Shown: positions 24,124 to 32,869 of the stretch, piece by piece
Numbering within the stretch: the stretch's first letter is position 1
Layout: each line of letters begins with the position of its first letter
NCBI RefSeq assembly: GCF_900753045.1
Contig: NZ_CAADXO010000065.1
Location: 1 to 44,321, forward strand
Source: an uncultured Phascolarctobacterium sp.
GTDB taxonomy: Bacteria > Bacillota > Negativicutes > Acidaminococcales > Acidaminococcaceae
Reading direction: 5' to 3'
DNA length: 44,321 nt
Made by a program: the position numbers and the translations under genes
The notes under the pieces: model-generated
Told to the model about the DNA's origin: nothing
What the model saw: the letters and a program-made list of their open reading frames with translations, nothing else
The model's database searches: none

Positions 24124-25368
24124 ATGCTACCAGCAGCTAACGTTAAGTTTACCCCCTTCACGGAGGATATGAAAAAAACGCATACTATACTTATACCCGG
24201 CATGCTGCCTATGCATTTTTCACTGCTGCAGGCCGCACTCGAAAGCTGTGGCTACAAAGCCGAGGTTTTGCACAACACCGGGCGCGAGGTAATCGAAACC
24301 GGTCTGAAATACGTTAACAATGATATCTGCTATCCGGCACTGCTGGTTATCGGCCAGCTGATAAACGCTCTGGAAAGCGGCAAATATGATTTGGAGCACA
24401 CTGCGCTGATTATCACCCAAACAGGTGGCGGCTGCCGTGCCTCCAACTATATCTATCTGCTGCGCAAGGCTTTGGAAAAAGCCGGCCTTACGCACATCCC
24501 TGTCATCAGCCTCAACGTCAACGGCTTGGAACAGCAGCCCGGCTTCCATCTGGACGCATCCATGGTGCATAAGTTTTTGGCTGCCGTTGTTTATGGCGAT
24601 ACCCTTATGTACCTGACGAACAAAACACGTCCCTATGAGGTCGTACACGGCGCTGCCGACAGGCTGGCGCAAAAATGGCTGGCACGCTTGAGCGAAGCCT
24701 TTAAAAGCGGCAAGGCGCAGGCCTTGGGCACCATCAAACAGCTTACTAAGGCTATTGCGCACGAATTTGCGGATTTGCCTATCACCAACAAGGAAAAAAT
24801 CAAGGTCGGTATTGTCGGTGAAATCTATATCAAATATGCCGCATTGGGCAACAACAATCTGGAAGCCTTCCTGCAGCGTCAGAACTGTGAATATATGCTG
24901 CCCGGTCTGATGAATTTCATCATGTACTGTGTTGATACCTATCTTACGGATTACAAGCTTTACGGCGGCAGCCTGCTCAAATACAGTGTCAACAAAGGCG
25001 CTATGTGGTATTTGAAATATATGGAAGGCATCCTGCATCAAGCACTCAGTATTGCGCCCTTCAGCGCCCCCGCCACCTATGAGGAAACCAAGGCTATGGC
25101 CAAGGGTGTTATAGGCTACGGCAACAATATGGGCGAAGGCTGGCTCCTTACTGCCGAAATGCTGGAGCTGGTACACAGCGGCTACACCAATATCATCTGC
25201 GCTCAGCCCTTCGGCTGCCTGCCTAACCACATCGCCGGCCGCGGCATGATTAACAAAATCAAGGAGATTGCCGAAGAAGCCAATATTCTGGCACTGGACT
25301 ACGATGCCAGCGCTGCCCGCGTCAATCAGGAAAACCGTATTAAGCTGATGCTGGCGACAGCGAAGTAA
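24124..25368 (+). CDS. 2-hydroxyacyl-CoA dehydratase-like / activase-associated C-terminal protein
   Basis: A 414-residue protein that corresponds to the C-terminal part of the giant fused activase proteins. Seen motifs: IPGMLPMHFSLLQAALESCGY at the start, VNNDICYPALLVIGQL, TQTGGGCRASNYIYLLRKAL and, near the end, CAQPFGCLPNHIAGRGM and LDYDASAARVNQENRIKLML. The cysteines in these motifs resemble those that hold the [4Fe-4S] cluster in HgdB-type subunits. It starts 13 bases after the activase with AGGAGA seven bases ahead, so the two are made together and probably form one complex. Its biochemical role is unproven in this family. Confidence 0.82.
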   Translation: MLPAANVKFTPFTEDMKKTHTILIPGMLPMHFSLLQAALESCGYKAEVLHNTGREVIETGLKYVNNDICYPALLVIGQLINALESGKYDLEHTALIITQTGGGCRASNYIYLLRKALEKAGLTHIPVISLNVNGLEQQPGFHLDASMVHKFLAAVVYGDTLMYLTNKTRPYEVVHGAADRLAQKWLARLSEAFKSGKAQALGTIKQLTKAIAHEFADLPITNKEKIKVGIVGEIYIKYAALGNNNLEAFLQRQNCEYMLPGLMNFIMYCVDTYLTDYKLYGGSLLKYSVNKGAMWYLKYMEGILHQALSIAPFSAPATYEETKAMAKGVIGYGNNMGEGWLLTAEMLELVHSGYTNIICAQPFGCLPNHIAGRGMINKIKEIAEEANILALDYDASAARVNQENRIKLMLATAK

Positions 25369-25386
25369 AAAAGCATAAAAGATTCA

Positions 25387-25431
25387 AAGGCGTTCTACCG
25401 CACGCTGGTAGAACGCCTTCACTGTTTTTAC
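25387..25431 (+). terminator. Terminator of the activase operon
   Basis: AAGGCGTTCTACC (25387-25399) and GGTAGAACGCCTT (25407-25419) form a perfect 13-bp stem, followed by CACTGTTTTTA. The arm sequence AAGGCGTTCT recurs in the hairpins at 41246 and 42589. Confidence 0.88.
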
Positions 25432-25490
25432 CCCTTAACCAAAGACCTTTTCAAAGAATCTCCGCAACAAATAATTTACAATCTTTTTGC

Positions 25491-25520
25491 TTGTTACACA
25501 CAAATATGCTGTGCTATAAT
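25491..25520 (+). promoter_or_regulatory. Promoter of the MFS gene
   Basis: TTGTTA (25491-25496), 18-base spacer, and an extended -10 TGCTATAAT with TATAAT at 25515-25520. Confidence 0.65.
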
Positions 25521-25564
25521 ATACACCGCAATTTTATAGAATGAAAGTCAGGTGCTTTATATAT

Positions 25565-26755
25565 ATGGAAAACAAAATCACTACCCGCGAATGGCTGCCG
25601 TTAATCGGCATGACCGTTTCCGCCTTTATTTTTAACACATCGGAATTCATGCCCATAGGCCTTTTATCCGATATCGCCGCAGATTTCCGCATGACGGAAG
25701 CGCAGGCCGGTATGCTGATTACCATTTATGCCTACGTCGTAATGCTTATGAGCCTGCCGCTGATGATTGCCGCTTCCCGCTATCCGCTGCGCAAGCTTTT
25801 GCTGGCTACCATCAGCCTGTTCGCCGTATCGCACGTAGCCTCCGCCTTTGCCACCGGCTTTTGGACGCTGTTGCTTTCGCGTATCGGCGTAGCCTTCGCC
25901 CACTCCATTTTCTGGTCGGTCGCCTCACCTATCGCCGTGCGTCTGGTCAAAGGTCCCTTCAAAGCACTGGCTATGAGTATGATTGTCACCGGTACCGCCA
26001 TCGCCATCATCGTCGGCCTTCCCTTAGGACGCATCATCGGCCTTTACGTCGGCTGGCGTATGGCCTTCATGTGCATCGCTGTTTTGGCCTTCATCGTGCT
26101 GGCCTACATGTTCTTCGTCTTTCCCAAGCTGGAAAAAAGCGAGCCGTTTACGCTTTCGCAGCTGCCGGTAATGCTGAAGAATCCTGTGCTCATCGGCCTC
26201 TATATGATGTCGTTTTTGCTCCCCACCGGCTATTACACCGCCTACAGCTATATTGAGCCTTATCTGAAGCAGATTGCGCTGATGGACGATGCCTGGATAA
26301 CCATCACTCTGGTTATTTTCGGTGCTGCCGGACTTTTGGGCAGTGCCGCCTTTTCCAAATGGTATGATAAATACCGCTATCACTTCTTCCGCATCACCGT
26401 CCTTGGCGTAGCAGTTGTTTTGCTGCTGCTTTACCCCATAAGCATCAACCATTATCTGCTGGTGCTGCTCTGCGCAGTCTGGGGCATTTTCGTTACAGCT
26501 TTCAACGTTGTAGGCCAGGCAGAGCTTTTACGCACAACTACCATGAGCACCTCTGCCGTAGCTATGTCGATTTACTCCGGCATTTTTAATCTTGGCATCG
26601 GCAGCGGCAGCTATCTTGGCGGACTTATTTGTACGCATACTTCCATCGCTTATATCGGCTTTGGTGGTGGCGCAATCGTGCTGCTTTCCTTTATTTACTG
26701 TGCCTTTTTCCTGATTTCTGCTATGCGTCGCCAGCAAGCAGAGGCTGAAAAATAA
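25565..26755 (+). CDS. MFS exporter, SotB (sugar efflux) type
   Basis: A 396-residue 12-helix transporter. By eye it tracks E. coli SotB/YdeA closely: SAFIFNTSEFMPIGLLSDIAADF, ITIYAYVVMLMSLP, SRIGVAFAHSIFWSVASPIA, GLPLGRIIGLYVGWRM, YTAYSYIEPYLKQIA and YSGIFNLGIGSGS all have clear equivalents. SotB relatives export arabinose, IPTG or other small molecules; the natural cargo here is unknown. ATG 25565 is preferred to 25541, as AGGTG lies between them and only the later start has a ribosome site. It is a monocistronic unit with its own promoter. Confidence 0.88.
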   Translation: MENKITTREWLPLIGMTVSAFIFNTSEFMPIGLLSDIAADFRMTEAQAGMLITIYAYVVMLMSLPLMIAASRYPLRKLLLATISLFAVSHVASAFATGFWTLLLSRIGVAFAHSIFWSVASPIAVRLVKGPFKALAMSMIVTGTAIAIIVGLPLGRIIGLYVGWRMAFMCIAVLAFIVLAYMFFVFPKLEKSEPFTLSQLPVMLKNPVLIGLYMMSFLLPTGYYTAYSYIEPYLKQIALMDDAWITITLVIFGAAGLLGSAAFSKWYDKYRYHFFRITVLGVAVVLLLLYPISINHYLLVLLCAVWGIFVTAFNVVGQAELLRTTTMSTSAVAMSIYSGIFNLGIGSGSYLGGLICTHTSIAYIGFGGGAIVLLSFIYCAFFLISAMRRQQAEAEK

Positions 26756-26804
26756 ATTTAACCGCCGAAAAGCGTATAATAAACTGTATATTAAATTTCC
26801 TCAC

Positions 26805-26833
26805 TTGCTATATTTCCTATTTTTATTTATAAT
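26805..26833 (+). promoter_or_regulatory. Promoter of the SEC-C gene
   Basis: TTGCTA (26805-26810) and TATAAT (26828-26833) with a 17-base spacer. Confidence 0.7.
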
Positions 26834-26876
26834 TAAGAGATACGTAAGATTACAAAGAAGGAGATTTTCTATCAAT

Positions 26877-28007
26877 ATGTCTGCAAGTACAACCAAAACT
26901 AAGAATCAACCATCCCGTAAGCCTGTATTGCTGGATTACTTAAAAGCCTTCACTAAGGATAAATTGATTTTTGCAGCGCGTCAGCTCTGTATCACCTACA
27001 GCAAGCTCAAAAAGGACGAGCTGGCAGAAAAAATCTGCACAGAAATGCAAAAGCCGGAAATTGCAGCAAAACGCTTTGCTATTATGCCGGACGAAAATAT
27101 TCAGGCCTTTGAAGCAGCCCTGGAGAAAAAGTGCTTCCATCCTACCTACAGCGAATATGCACTGCTGCTGCCCTTTATTTCTATGGGCTACATTGTTTCA
27201 TATCCCGATGACTGCTTTGAAGCAGTAAAGGAAGCACGCACCGTTTACAAAAAAATCAACACCGCAGATTTCCAGGCGCACCGCCAACAGCTGGCATGGC
27301 TGCTGGACTGCATCACCGCTATGTCCAGCCTGCACCTGATTCTGCCGGTGGAATTTTTCTGCGAAATGTATAATCAAAAAGCAGGCTTTGAGCTTACTCC
27401 GGAAACTCTGCCGCAATTACTTGCCGAGGTTCCGAGCAACTTTAACCCCTGCGCAATTAAAGACGGCCGCATCCTGCTCAAGAAAAATGACAGCGATGAC
27501 TTCTACACCAGACTGGAACAGGGCAGAAAGCCCTTCGGCCTGTATAAGCCTACCGTAAAGGAAATCACCATGCTTTCCCACTACGGCTATCTGCAATCTA
27601 CCACCGCATATCAGGATCTGCATGACTTCTTCACTCAGGAACTGAATGTTGCGGCATTGGATGCACATTACTGGTGCCAGTACATCTATGAATTTGAAAA
27701 CTCCAACACCGACGGTAATACCTCTGAGCTGATTCAGAAGCTGCAGGCTAACATCCCCGCATGGAACAATTACAGCCATCTCGGCAGACTGTCCGTACTG
27801 CTGCAGAACGCCCGCAACAATGCTACCCGTATGTTCTGCCTCGGCGGCCACACTCCCAACGAAACCATCAAGCTGCTGCGCGACGCACAGCAGGCAGCTC
27901 AGCAAAATACCCGTGTAGGTGCCAAAGCGAAAAAGGTTTATCCTAACGACCCCTGTCCCTGCGGCAGCGGCAAAAAGTATAAAAAATGCTGCGGTAAAAA
28001 GCACTGA
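26877..28007 (+). CDS. Protein of unknown function with C-terminal SEC-C zinc motif
   Basis: A 376-residue soluble protein. The last 20 residues are a textbook SEC-C motif, NDPCPCGSGKKYKKCC, which binds zinc and in SecA mediates contact with SecB and ribosomes. The first 60 residues form a small helical unit (LLDYLKAFTKDKLIFAARQL, then SKLKKDELAEKI) that looks SAP- or Rho-N-like. The middle, rich in aromatic residues, I do not recognise. ATG 26877 follows AAGGAGA by 12 bases. It is cotranscribed with an exonuclease gene 36 bases downstream, which hints at RNA- or ribosome-linked work, but that is inference. Confidence 0.75.
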   Translation: MSASTTKTKNQPSRKPVLLDYLKAFTKDKLIFAARQLCITYSKLKKDELAEKICTEMQKPEIAAKRFAIMPDENIQAFEAALEKKCFHPTYSEYALLLPFISMGYIVSYPDDCFEAVKEARTVYKKINTADFQAHRQQLAWLLDCITAMSSLHLILPVEFFCEMYNQKAGFELTPETLPQLLAEVPSNFNPCAIKDGRILLKKNDSDDFYTRLEQGRKPFGLYKPTVKEITMLSHYGYLQSTTAYQDLHDFFTQELNVAALDAHYWCQYIYEFENSNTDGNTSELIQKLQANIPAWNNYSHLGRLSVLLQNARNNATRMFCLGGHTPNETIKLLRDAQQAAQQNTRVGAKAKKVYPNDPCPCGSGKKYKKCCGKKH

Positions 28008-28043
28008 GCAGCAGACTATGCTTTAGTGTAAGAAGGAATTGCA

Positions 28044-28694
28044 ATGAAGAAATTTTTAGTCGTTGATTTTGAATTTACTACCTACGAGCGCCCTGTCGGC
28101 CGTCCGCGCGGCTTCTTTTCCGAGATTATCGAAATCGGCGCAGTGAAGCTGGACGGCGAACCGCTCACCGACTGCGGACGCATCCAGAGCTTTGTCAAAC
28201 CGCATTTTTATCCCAAGCAGGCTAAGGATTCTATGGATTTCTGCATGATTACCGCTAAGGATATGCAGCAGGCCATTGAGTTCCCTGCCATGGTGCAGGA
28301 GCTGGCTGCGCTGTATGAAAGCGGCGAAACCTACTTTGTAGCCTGGGGAACCGAGGATTACAAGGTACTGCAGACAGGCTGCGAGCGTCATAAAATCGAA
28401 AACCCCGTAAAGTACGAGGACTATCTTGATCTGGCGCTGGCCTACCGCCTGTGGAAGGGTGATGACTACACCACCGGTCTGAAAAAGGCTACCGAGGAGC
28501 AGGAGGTCAACACCGCCGGCCTGTGGCACACCGCCTTTGATGATGCCAACAACACCGGCAAGCTGCTGATTGAAATGTTTAACCGCGGCTGGAAGCTGGA
28601 GGATTTCTTCGCTGCCCGCGAGGTTTACGAAGCGGAGCGCGCTGCCCGTCAGGCAGAGCGTGCCAAGCACCATAACGCTTACAGAAGATGGTAA
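28044..28694 (+). CDS. DEDDh 3'-5' exonuclease (KapD/ERI-1-like)
   Basis: A 216-residue RNase T/DnaQ-type exonuclease. The Exo I motif is FLVVDFEFT (D and E), Exo II is around AWGTEDYKVL, and Exo III is GLWHTAFDDANNT with the DEDDh histidine. This order and the short length fit the KapD/ERI-1 group of exoribonucleases. GAAGGAATTGCA precedes the start. It shares the promoter of the SEC-C gene. RNA is the likely substrate, though DNA cannot be excluded. Confidence 0.88.
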   Translation: MKKFLVVDFEFTTYERPVGRPRGFFSEIIEIGAVKLDGEPLTDCGRIQSFVKPHFYPKQAKDSMDFCMITAKDMQQAIEFPAMVQELAALYESGETYFVAWGTEDYKVLQTGCERHKIENPVKYEDYLDLALAYRLWKGDDYTTGLKKATEEQEVNTAGLWHTAFDDANNTGKLLIEMFNRGWKLEDFFAAREVYEAERAARQAERAKHHNAYRRW

Positions 28695-28711
28695 AATTTT
28701 AAAGAGCACTA

Positions 28712-28752
28712 AAAAAGCTATCATCGGGTTTTGCCCGCTGATAGCTTTTTTG
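28712..28752. terminator. Bidirectional terminator between the exonuclease and asparaginase genes
   Basis: A long stem AAAAAGCTATCA.CGGG (28712-28728) with CCCG.TGATAGCTTTTT (28734-28750), one mismatch, loop of about 5. T runs occur on both strands, serving both convergent genes. Confidence 0.9.
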
Positions 28753-28763
28753 CTTTTTATACT

Positions 28764-29765
28764 TTAATAACGATTGAAAATACCCTGCACCTCGTTGCGC
28801 TCCTGCGTCCGCAAAAGTACCAGCTGCAGCAAAAGGCGTGCCTTTTGCGGATTGAAGTTATCCGCATACAGGAAACCTTGTTCCTGCCAACGCTCCAAGC
28901 CTGCGGCAACAATACCGCTGCCTGTGCGGCTGGAACGCACTACGACAACGCCGCGGCCTACAGCCTCCGCCAGCGCCGCCTCCACAGCCTCATGAATGCT
29001 GCCCATGCCGCTGCCGGCGTAGATTATGCCACGCGCGCCTGCCGCCAGTGCCGCATCCACAAATACGCGGTCCTCACCGATATGCGTGTAGATAATATCC
29101 ACGCGCGGCAAAGCAGTAACGCCGCTTACGTCAAACTCGCTCTGCAGCGTATGCGGGCGCAAGCTGCGATAGTAGTAATGCACCTCACCGCCAACGATGA
29201 AGCCCAAGGGACCGCCGTTCGGAGCCTTGAACGTCGCCACATTCGCTGTGTTTGTCTTGGTCACGTCACGGCCGCTGTAGATTTCATCGTTCATCATCAC
29301 CAGAACACCCTGTCCGGCGCTGGCAGCGTCTGCTGCTGCCTTCACAGCGTTGATGATGTTCAAAGGTCCGTCGGCACTGACTGCGGTGGCAGGACGCATT
29401 GCACCAACAAGTACCACCGGCTTCGCACTCTTCACCGTCAGATTCAGAAAGAAGGCCGTTTCCTCCATGGTATCTGTGCCATGGGTGATAACAACGCCGT
29501 CGACATCCTCCTGCGCCAGCAGCTCATTACAGCGCTGCGCCAGGCGCAGCAGCAAAGCATCGGTAATACTGCTGCTGTCGATATTGCACAGCTGCTCGCC
29601 ACTGATATGCGCCAGCTCGCCCAGTTCAGGCACACCTGCCAACAAATCGGCAACGCTGTAGGCACCGGCAGTATAGCCTGTCATCTGGGTGCCGGAAGCA
29701 GCCTTGCCGGCAATCGTACCGCCGGTTGCTAAAATCACAATGTTTTTCAACTCAGTTTTTTCCAT
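28764..29765 (-). CDS. L-asparaginase (type II family, no signal peptide)
   Basis: A 333-residue enzyme that hydrolyses asparagine to aspartate and ammonia. The two active-site threonine motifs are ILATGGTIAG and ITHGTDTMEET; the downstream GRDVTKTNT and VVVRSSRTGSG and the ending NPQKARLLLQL follow the E. coli AnsB pattern. Unlike AnsB it has no signal peptide: the catalytic domain starts within 12 residues of ATG 29765, so it should be cytoplasmic. That start has GGAGGT seven bases ahead; ATG 29780 does not. It heads into a minus-strand block of nitrogen genes. Confidence 0.93.
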   Translation of the reverse strand: MEKTELKNIVILATGGTIAGKAASGTQMTGYTAGAYSVADLLAGVPELGELAHISGEQLCNIDSSSITDALLLRLAQRCNELLAQEDVDGVVITHGTDTMEETAFFLNLTVKSAKPVVLVGAMRPATAVSADGPLNIINAVKAAADAASAGQGVLVMMNDEIYSGRDVTKTNTANVATFKAPNGGPLGFIVGGEVHYYYRSLRPHTLQSEFDVSGVTALPRVDIIYTHIGEDRVFVDAALAAGARGIIYAGSGMGSIHEAVEAALAEAVGRGVVVVRSSRTGSGIVAAGLERWQEQGFLYADNFNPQKARLLLQLVLLRTQERNEVQGIFNRY

Positions 29766-29810
29766 CAGCCTGACCTCCATCAGTCTTTCTGTCAGCTTCG
29801 CAGGTAAGGC

Positions 29811-30239
29811 TTATTTTACCAAACCCTTTTCCTGCAGATAATCAGATACCATGTTTGCCGCTTCGGCAGTAATCTTAATGCATTTAGTTCTGTACTCCGG
29901 TGTACCGAAGCTCAGGCGGTTCAGCGCTCTGCAGCAGGAAGCACCGAAATGGTTGGTGAAACGCTCATGGAACTCATGCGTATATTTATAGACCTCTGTC
30001 TGATGCTTTTCGGACGGATCCAGTCTGCCGACGATAGAGCTGATAACAAGGCAGGAGCCGCTCAGCGCGCCACACACGCAGCCGCTGCGGCCGATACCGC
30101 CGCCCATGCCGGACACCATGCGGATTGCTACATCCGGCAGGCCTAGCTGCAGGCCGTCATTGCACGCCTTAACTACGGATTCCACGCAGTTATTGCCATC
30201 GTTATGATATTGTTCTGCTAAATCATAAATTTCCTTCAT
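29811..30239 (-). CDS. C_GCAxxG_C_C family protein
   Basis: A 142-residue protein with the family's spaced cysteines: NNCVESV near the start, GRSGCVCGALSGSC in the middle (GCAxxG-type motif, here GCVCGALSG) and SCCRAL followed by TKCIKIT. Such proteins occur widely in anaerobes, often near redox genes, and are thought to bind metal or an Fe-S centre; the function is unknown. Good GGAGG site ahead of the ATG. It lies 45 bases before the asparaginase gene and may be in the same transcript. Confidence 0.88.
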   Translation of the reverse strand: MKEIYDLAEQYHNDGNNCVESVVKACNDGLQLGLPDVAIRMVSGMGGGIGRSGCVCGALSGSCLVISSIVGRLDPSEKHQTEVYKYTHEFHERFTNHFGASCCRALNRLSFGTPEYRTKCIKITAEAANMVSDYLQEKGLVK

Positions 30240-30340
30240 ATTCTATGCCTCCAAAAAATAACCTAATCCTGTTTATTTTAGCAAGCATAAGGCAAAATAG
30301 CAAGAAAAATGCTGTGACCGGCAAGCCACAGCATTGTATA

Positions 30341-30838
30341 TCAAAGTCCGAACATAGTCTTAACCAGCTTTGTTCCGCTCTCAGTTTTAAAAATTCGCTC
30401 CACCGCTTTAGCGATATTCTCCTTCGGCGTGCCGTCCTCATAAAAGTTTACCATAAAATCAGCTTCCACAAGCAGCTGATAATCAAGTCCGTCAATCATA
30501 TTATACGTATGGTGATGACCGACAAGATAGCAGATGCGTTCAATTTTTTCAGGATCATAGCCAACCTTTTGCAAAAGCTCGCGTGCTGCCGCCGGTCCCT
30601 CCTGCTCCTGAATTTTGCCTGTGCAATGACCGGCACCGTACTTGGCCTCGCCGGGTTTAATACCGCAATCATGCACAAGACCTGCCGCCTCCACAAGCTC
30701 TGTCAGCTCTGCATCCGCCCCCTCGCTCTCAGCCAACTGCTTTGCCAGGCTGGCAACCTTGATAAAATGTTGGCAGCGGCGTGCATCTCCGGCAAAAAAT
30801 TTTATCATCTCATTATATAAAGCAACGTTTTTACTCAT
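30341..30838 (-). CDS. HD-domain phosphohydrolase-like protein
   Basis: A 165-residue protein with the HD metal motif order H...HD...HH...D: RRCQHFIKVASLAKQLAE, AAGLVHDCGI, YLVGHHHTYN and VEADFMVNF. HD proteins cut phosphate esters of nucleotides or act as small phosphatases. ATG 30838 has GGAGTG six bases ahead; the frame upstream to 30988 lacks such a site. A TATAAT on the minus strand near 30930 could serve as promoter. The substrate is unknown. Confidence 0.82.
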   Translation of the reverse strand: MSKNVALYNEMIKFFAGDARRCQHFIKVASLAKQLAESEGADAELTELVEAAGLVHDCGIKPGEAKYGAGHCTGKIQEQEGPAAARELLQKVGYDPEKIERICYLVGHHHTYNMIDGLDYQLLVEADFMVNFYEDGTPKENIAKAVERIFKTESGTKLVKTMFGL

Positions 30839-30955
30839 GGCATTCACTCCAATCCGACTAAAATACGATTCAATCTTATTTTGGCCTAAACAATGCATTT
30901 TGGCAAGTTTTTTCACCATAATAATATTATAAAAGCATTCTCCCCCAACACACAG

Positions 30956-30995
30956 AAAAGCGCTCTTAGCCTGCATTACGCAAGACACCGAGCGC
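30956..30995 (-). terminator. Probable terminator of the Amt-PII gene
   Basis: On the minus strand GCGCTC (30995-30990) pairs with GAGCGC (30965-30960), then TTTTCTG. The loop is long (24 bases) with some internal pairing, so it is a moderate terminator. Confidence 0.55.
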
Positions 30996-31035
30996 CTTCC
31001 TGTTTTATTAGGGAGTTTGATTAGGGAGAAGCAAA

Positions 31036-32712
31036 TTATTTTTCCTCAATAGGATAATCCTGCAGAGCATCGTAACCTGTTTCACCGGTACGAATCTTAA
31101 CAACATCCTCAACATCATAGATGAAGATTTTGCCATCGCCGTATTTACCGGTATACAGAACCTGCTTAGCAACATTGACTACTGCTGCAACAGGAATTGC
31201 GGAAACAATCATCTCAACCTTTACCTTCGGCAACAGGTGAGCAGCAACCTCAGCACCACGATACATTTCCGTGGAACCCTTCTGGATGCCGTAACCCAGA
31301 ACCTTGGTAACAGTCATGCCGGTAATTCCCAGCTTATCCAAAGCATTCTTCAATGCTTCGAAACGATTTTGCGAGGTGATAATTACTATCTTGCTCATCT
31401 TTACTGCGCCTGCAGGTTTAGCTGCAGTTTCTTTGACCGGAGTAACATAAGTAGTAGTAACAGAGGTCTGTGCCTCCAGCGGAGTTTGCATAAAGTCGGC
31501 ATAGCTGCTGAGCAGACCATGCTCTTCCATATCCAGGCCTTTGATTTCTTCGGATTCCTTAACACGCAGGCCGAAGAGCTTATCAAGAACTTTAAAGATA
31601 ATCGTCATGGTAACTGCAACATAGATTGCTACAGTAACAACACCAATAATTTGTTTTACCAGGAAATCAGTGCCACCGCCATAGAAGAGGCCGCCGTCAA
31701 GAGCGAAGAGACCGGTTGCGATAGTACCGAAGGCACCGCAGACACCGTGAACAGAGATTGCACCTACAGGATCATCAATCTTCAGCTTTTGGTCGAAGAA
31801 TTCAACAGCAGCGACTACCAGTACACCGGCAATCAGGCCGATGATTAAAGCGCCGGCCGGGCTTACCATGTCGCAGCCTGCGGTAATTGCTACCAGACCA
31901 GCAAGCACGCCGTTCAGTGTCATGGAAACATCAGGCTTGCCGTAACGAATCCAGGTGTAAATCATAGTTGCGGTAGCAGCAGCTGCTGCAGCCATGTTAG
32001 TAGTAATGAAGATGGCACCCATGGAAACCAGAACATCATCACCGGTTGCGCAAACGGTAGAAGCACCGTTGAAACCGAACCAGCCGAACCAGAGGAGGAA
32101 AACGCCCAAGGCACCGAGCGGAATGCTGTGGCCGGGAATAGCGTTTACCGTACCGTCAGCATTGTATTTGCCGATACGTGCGCCGATCATCTTGGCCCCG
32201 ACAAGAGAAGCAACACCGCCTACCATATGAACGGCAGTGGAACCGGCGAAATCGTGGAAGCCCATTTGTGCGAGCCAGCCGCCGCCCCAAATCCAGTGAC
32301 CGCTGATCGGATAGATAACAGCACTGATTACTACGCTGTAAATGCAATATACCAGGAAGTTGGTACGTTCTGCCATAGCACCGGAAACAATTGTTGCTGC
32401 GGTTGCACAGAACATAGTCTGGAAGATGAAGTACGCTGTGCTAGGATAGCTGGCACCGTAATCGCCTTTAACGAAGAAGTCCGGCGCTCCGATAAAGCCG
32501 CCGATATCGGTACCAAACATCAGGCCAAAGCCCAGAATCCAGAAAACTATGGAACCGAGGCACATATCCATGACGTTCTTCATGACGATGTTGCCGGCGT
32601 TTTTAGCTCTGGTAAAGCCTGTTTCAACCATTGCGAAGCCCGGCTGCATAGAGAATACCAGGAAGGCACCTATCAGCACCCATATAGTATCGACAGATAC
32701 ATATTTGTCCAT
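31036..32712 (-). CDS. Ammonium channel fused to a PII signalling domain (Amt-GlnB)
   Basis: A 558-residue fusion. Residues 1-390 form an Amt channel with about 11 helices: FAMVETGFTRAKN at the start, the pore histidines H162 (STAVHMVGG) and H322 (SVHGVCGAFG). A 45-residue linker leads to a PII domain (440-558): MSKIVIITSQNRFEALKNAL, T-loop GIQKGSTEMYRGAEV and GDGKIFIYDVEDVVKIRTGE. The uridylylation tyrosine (Tyr51 in E. coli, RGAEY) is valine here (V489). The PII part would read ATP/ADP and 2-oxoglutarate and gate its own channel. It lies downstream of glnN on the same strand, beyond a terminator. Confidence 0.95.
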   Translation of the reverse strand: MDKYVSVDTIWVLIGAFLVFSMQPGFAMVETGFTRAKNAGNIVMKNVMDMCLGSIVFWILGFGLMFGTDIGGFIGAPDFFVKGDYGASYPSTAYFIFQTMFCATAATIVSGAMAERTNFLVYCIYSVVISAVIYPISGHWIWGGGWLAQMGFHDFAGSTAVHMVGGVASLVGAKMIGARIGKYNADGTVNAIPGHSIPLGALGVFLLWFGWFGFNGASTVCATGDDVLVSMGAIFITTNMAAAAAATATMIYTWIRYGKPDVSMTLNGVLAGLVAITAGCDMVSPAGALIIGLIAGVLVVAAVEFFDQKLKIDDPVGAISVHGVCGAFGTIATGLFALDGGLFYGGGTDFLVKQIIGVVTVAIYVAVTMTIIFKVLDKLFGLRVKESEEIKGLDMEEHGLLSSYADFMQTPLEAQTSVTTTYVTPVKETAAKPAGAVKMSKIVIITSQNRFEALKNALDKLGITGMTVTKVLGYGIQKGSTEMYRGAEVAAHLLPKVKVEMIVSAIPVAAVVNVAKQVLYTGKYGDGKIFIYDVEDVVKIRTGETGYDALQDYPIEEK

Positions 32713-32784
32713 TTGTAAACACCCCTCAAATTATAATATTTTTTAACGTGTCATTGAGCAGCGCTCACATGGCATTAGCTAAAG

Positions 32785-32819
32785 AAAGAGGGGCGTACCC
32801 GATTTTTCGGATACACCCC
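32785..32819 (-). terminator. Terminator of glnN
   Basis: On the minus strand GGGGTGTATCCGA (32819-32807) pairs with TCGGGTACGCCCC (32802-32790), two G-U pairs, AAAA loop, then TCTTTCTTT. Confidence 0.8.
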
Positions 32820-32869
32820 ATTGTGTATGAGTTTTTATATTTATATTTTATACCTATTTATCGTTTGAT

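Noticed and set aside
22686..24203. 505-codon open frame on the minus strand
   Set aside because: It is the shadow of the activase gene on the plus strand; motifs and ribosome site are only on the plus strand.
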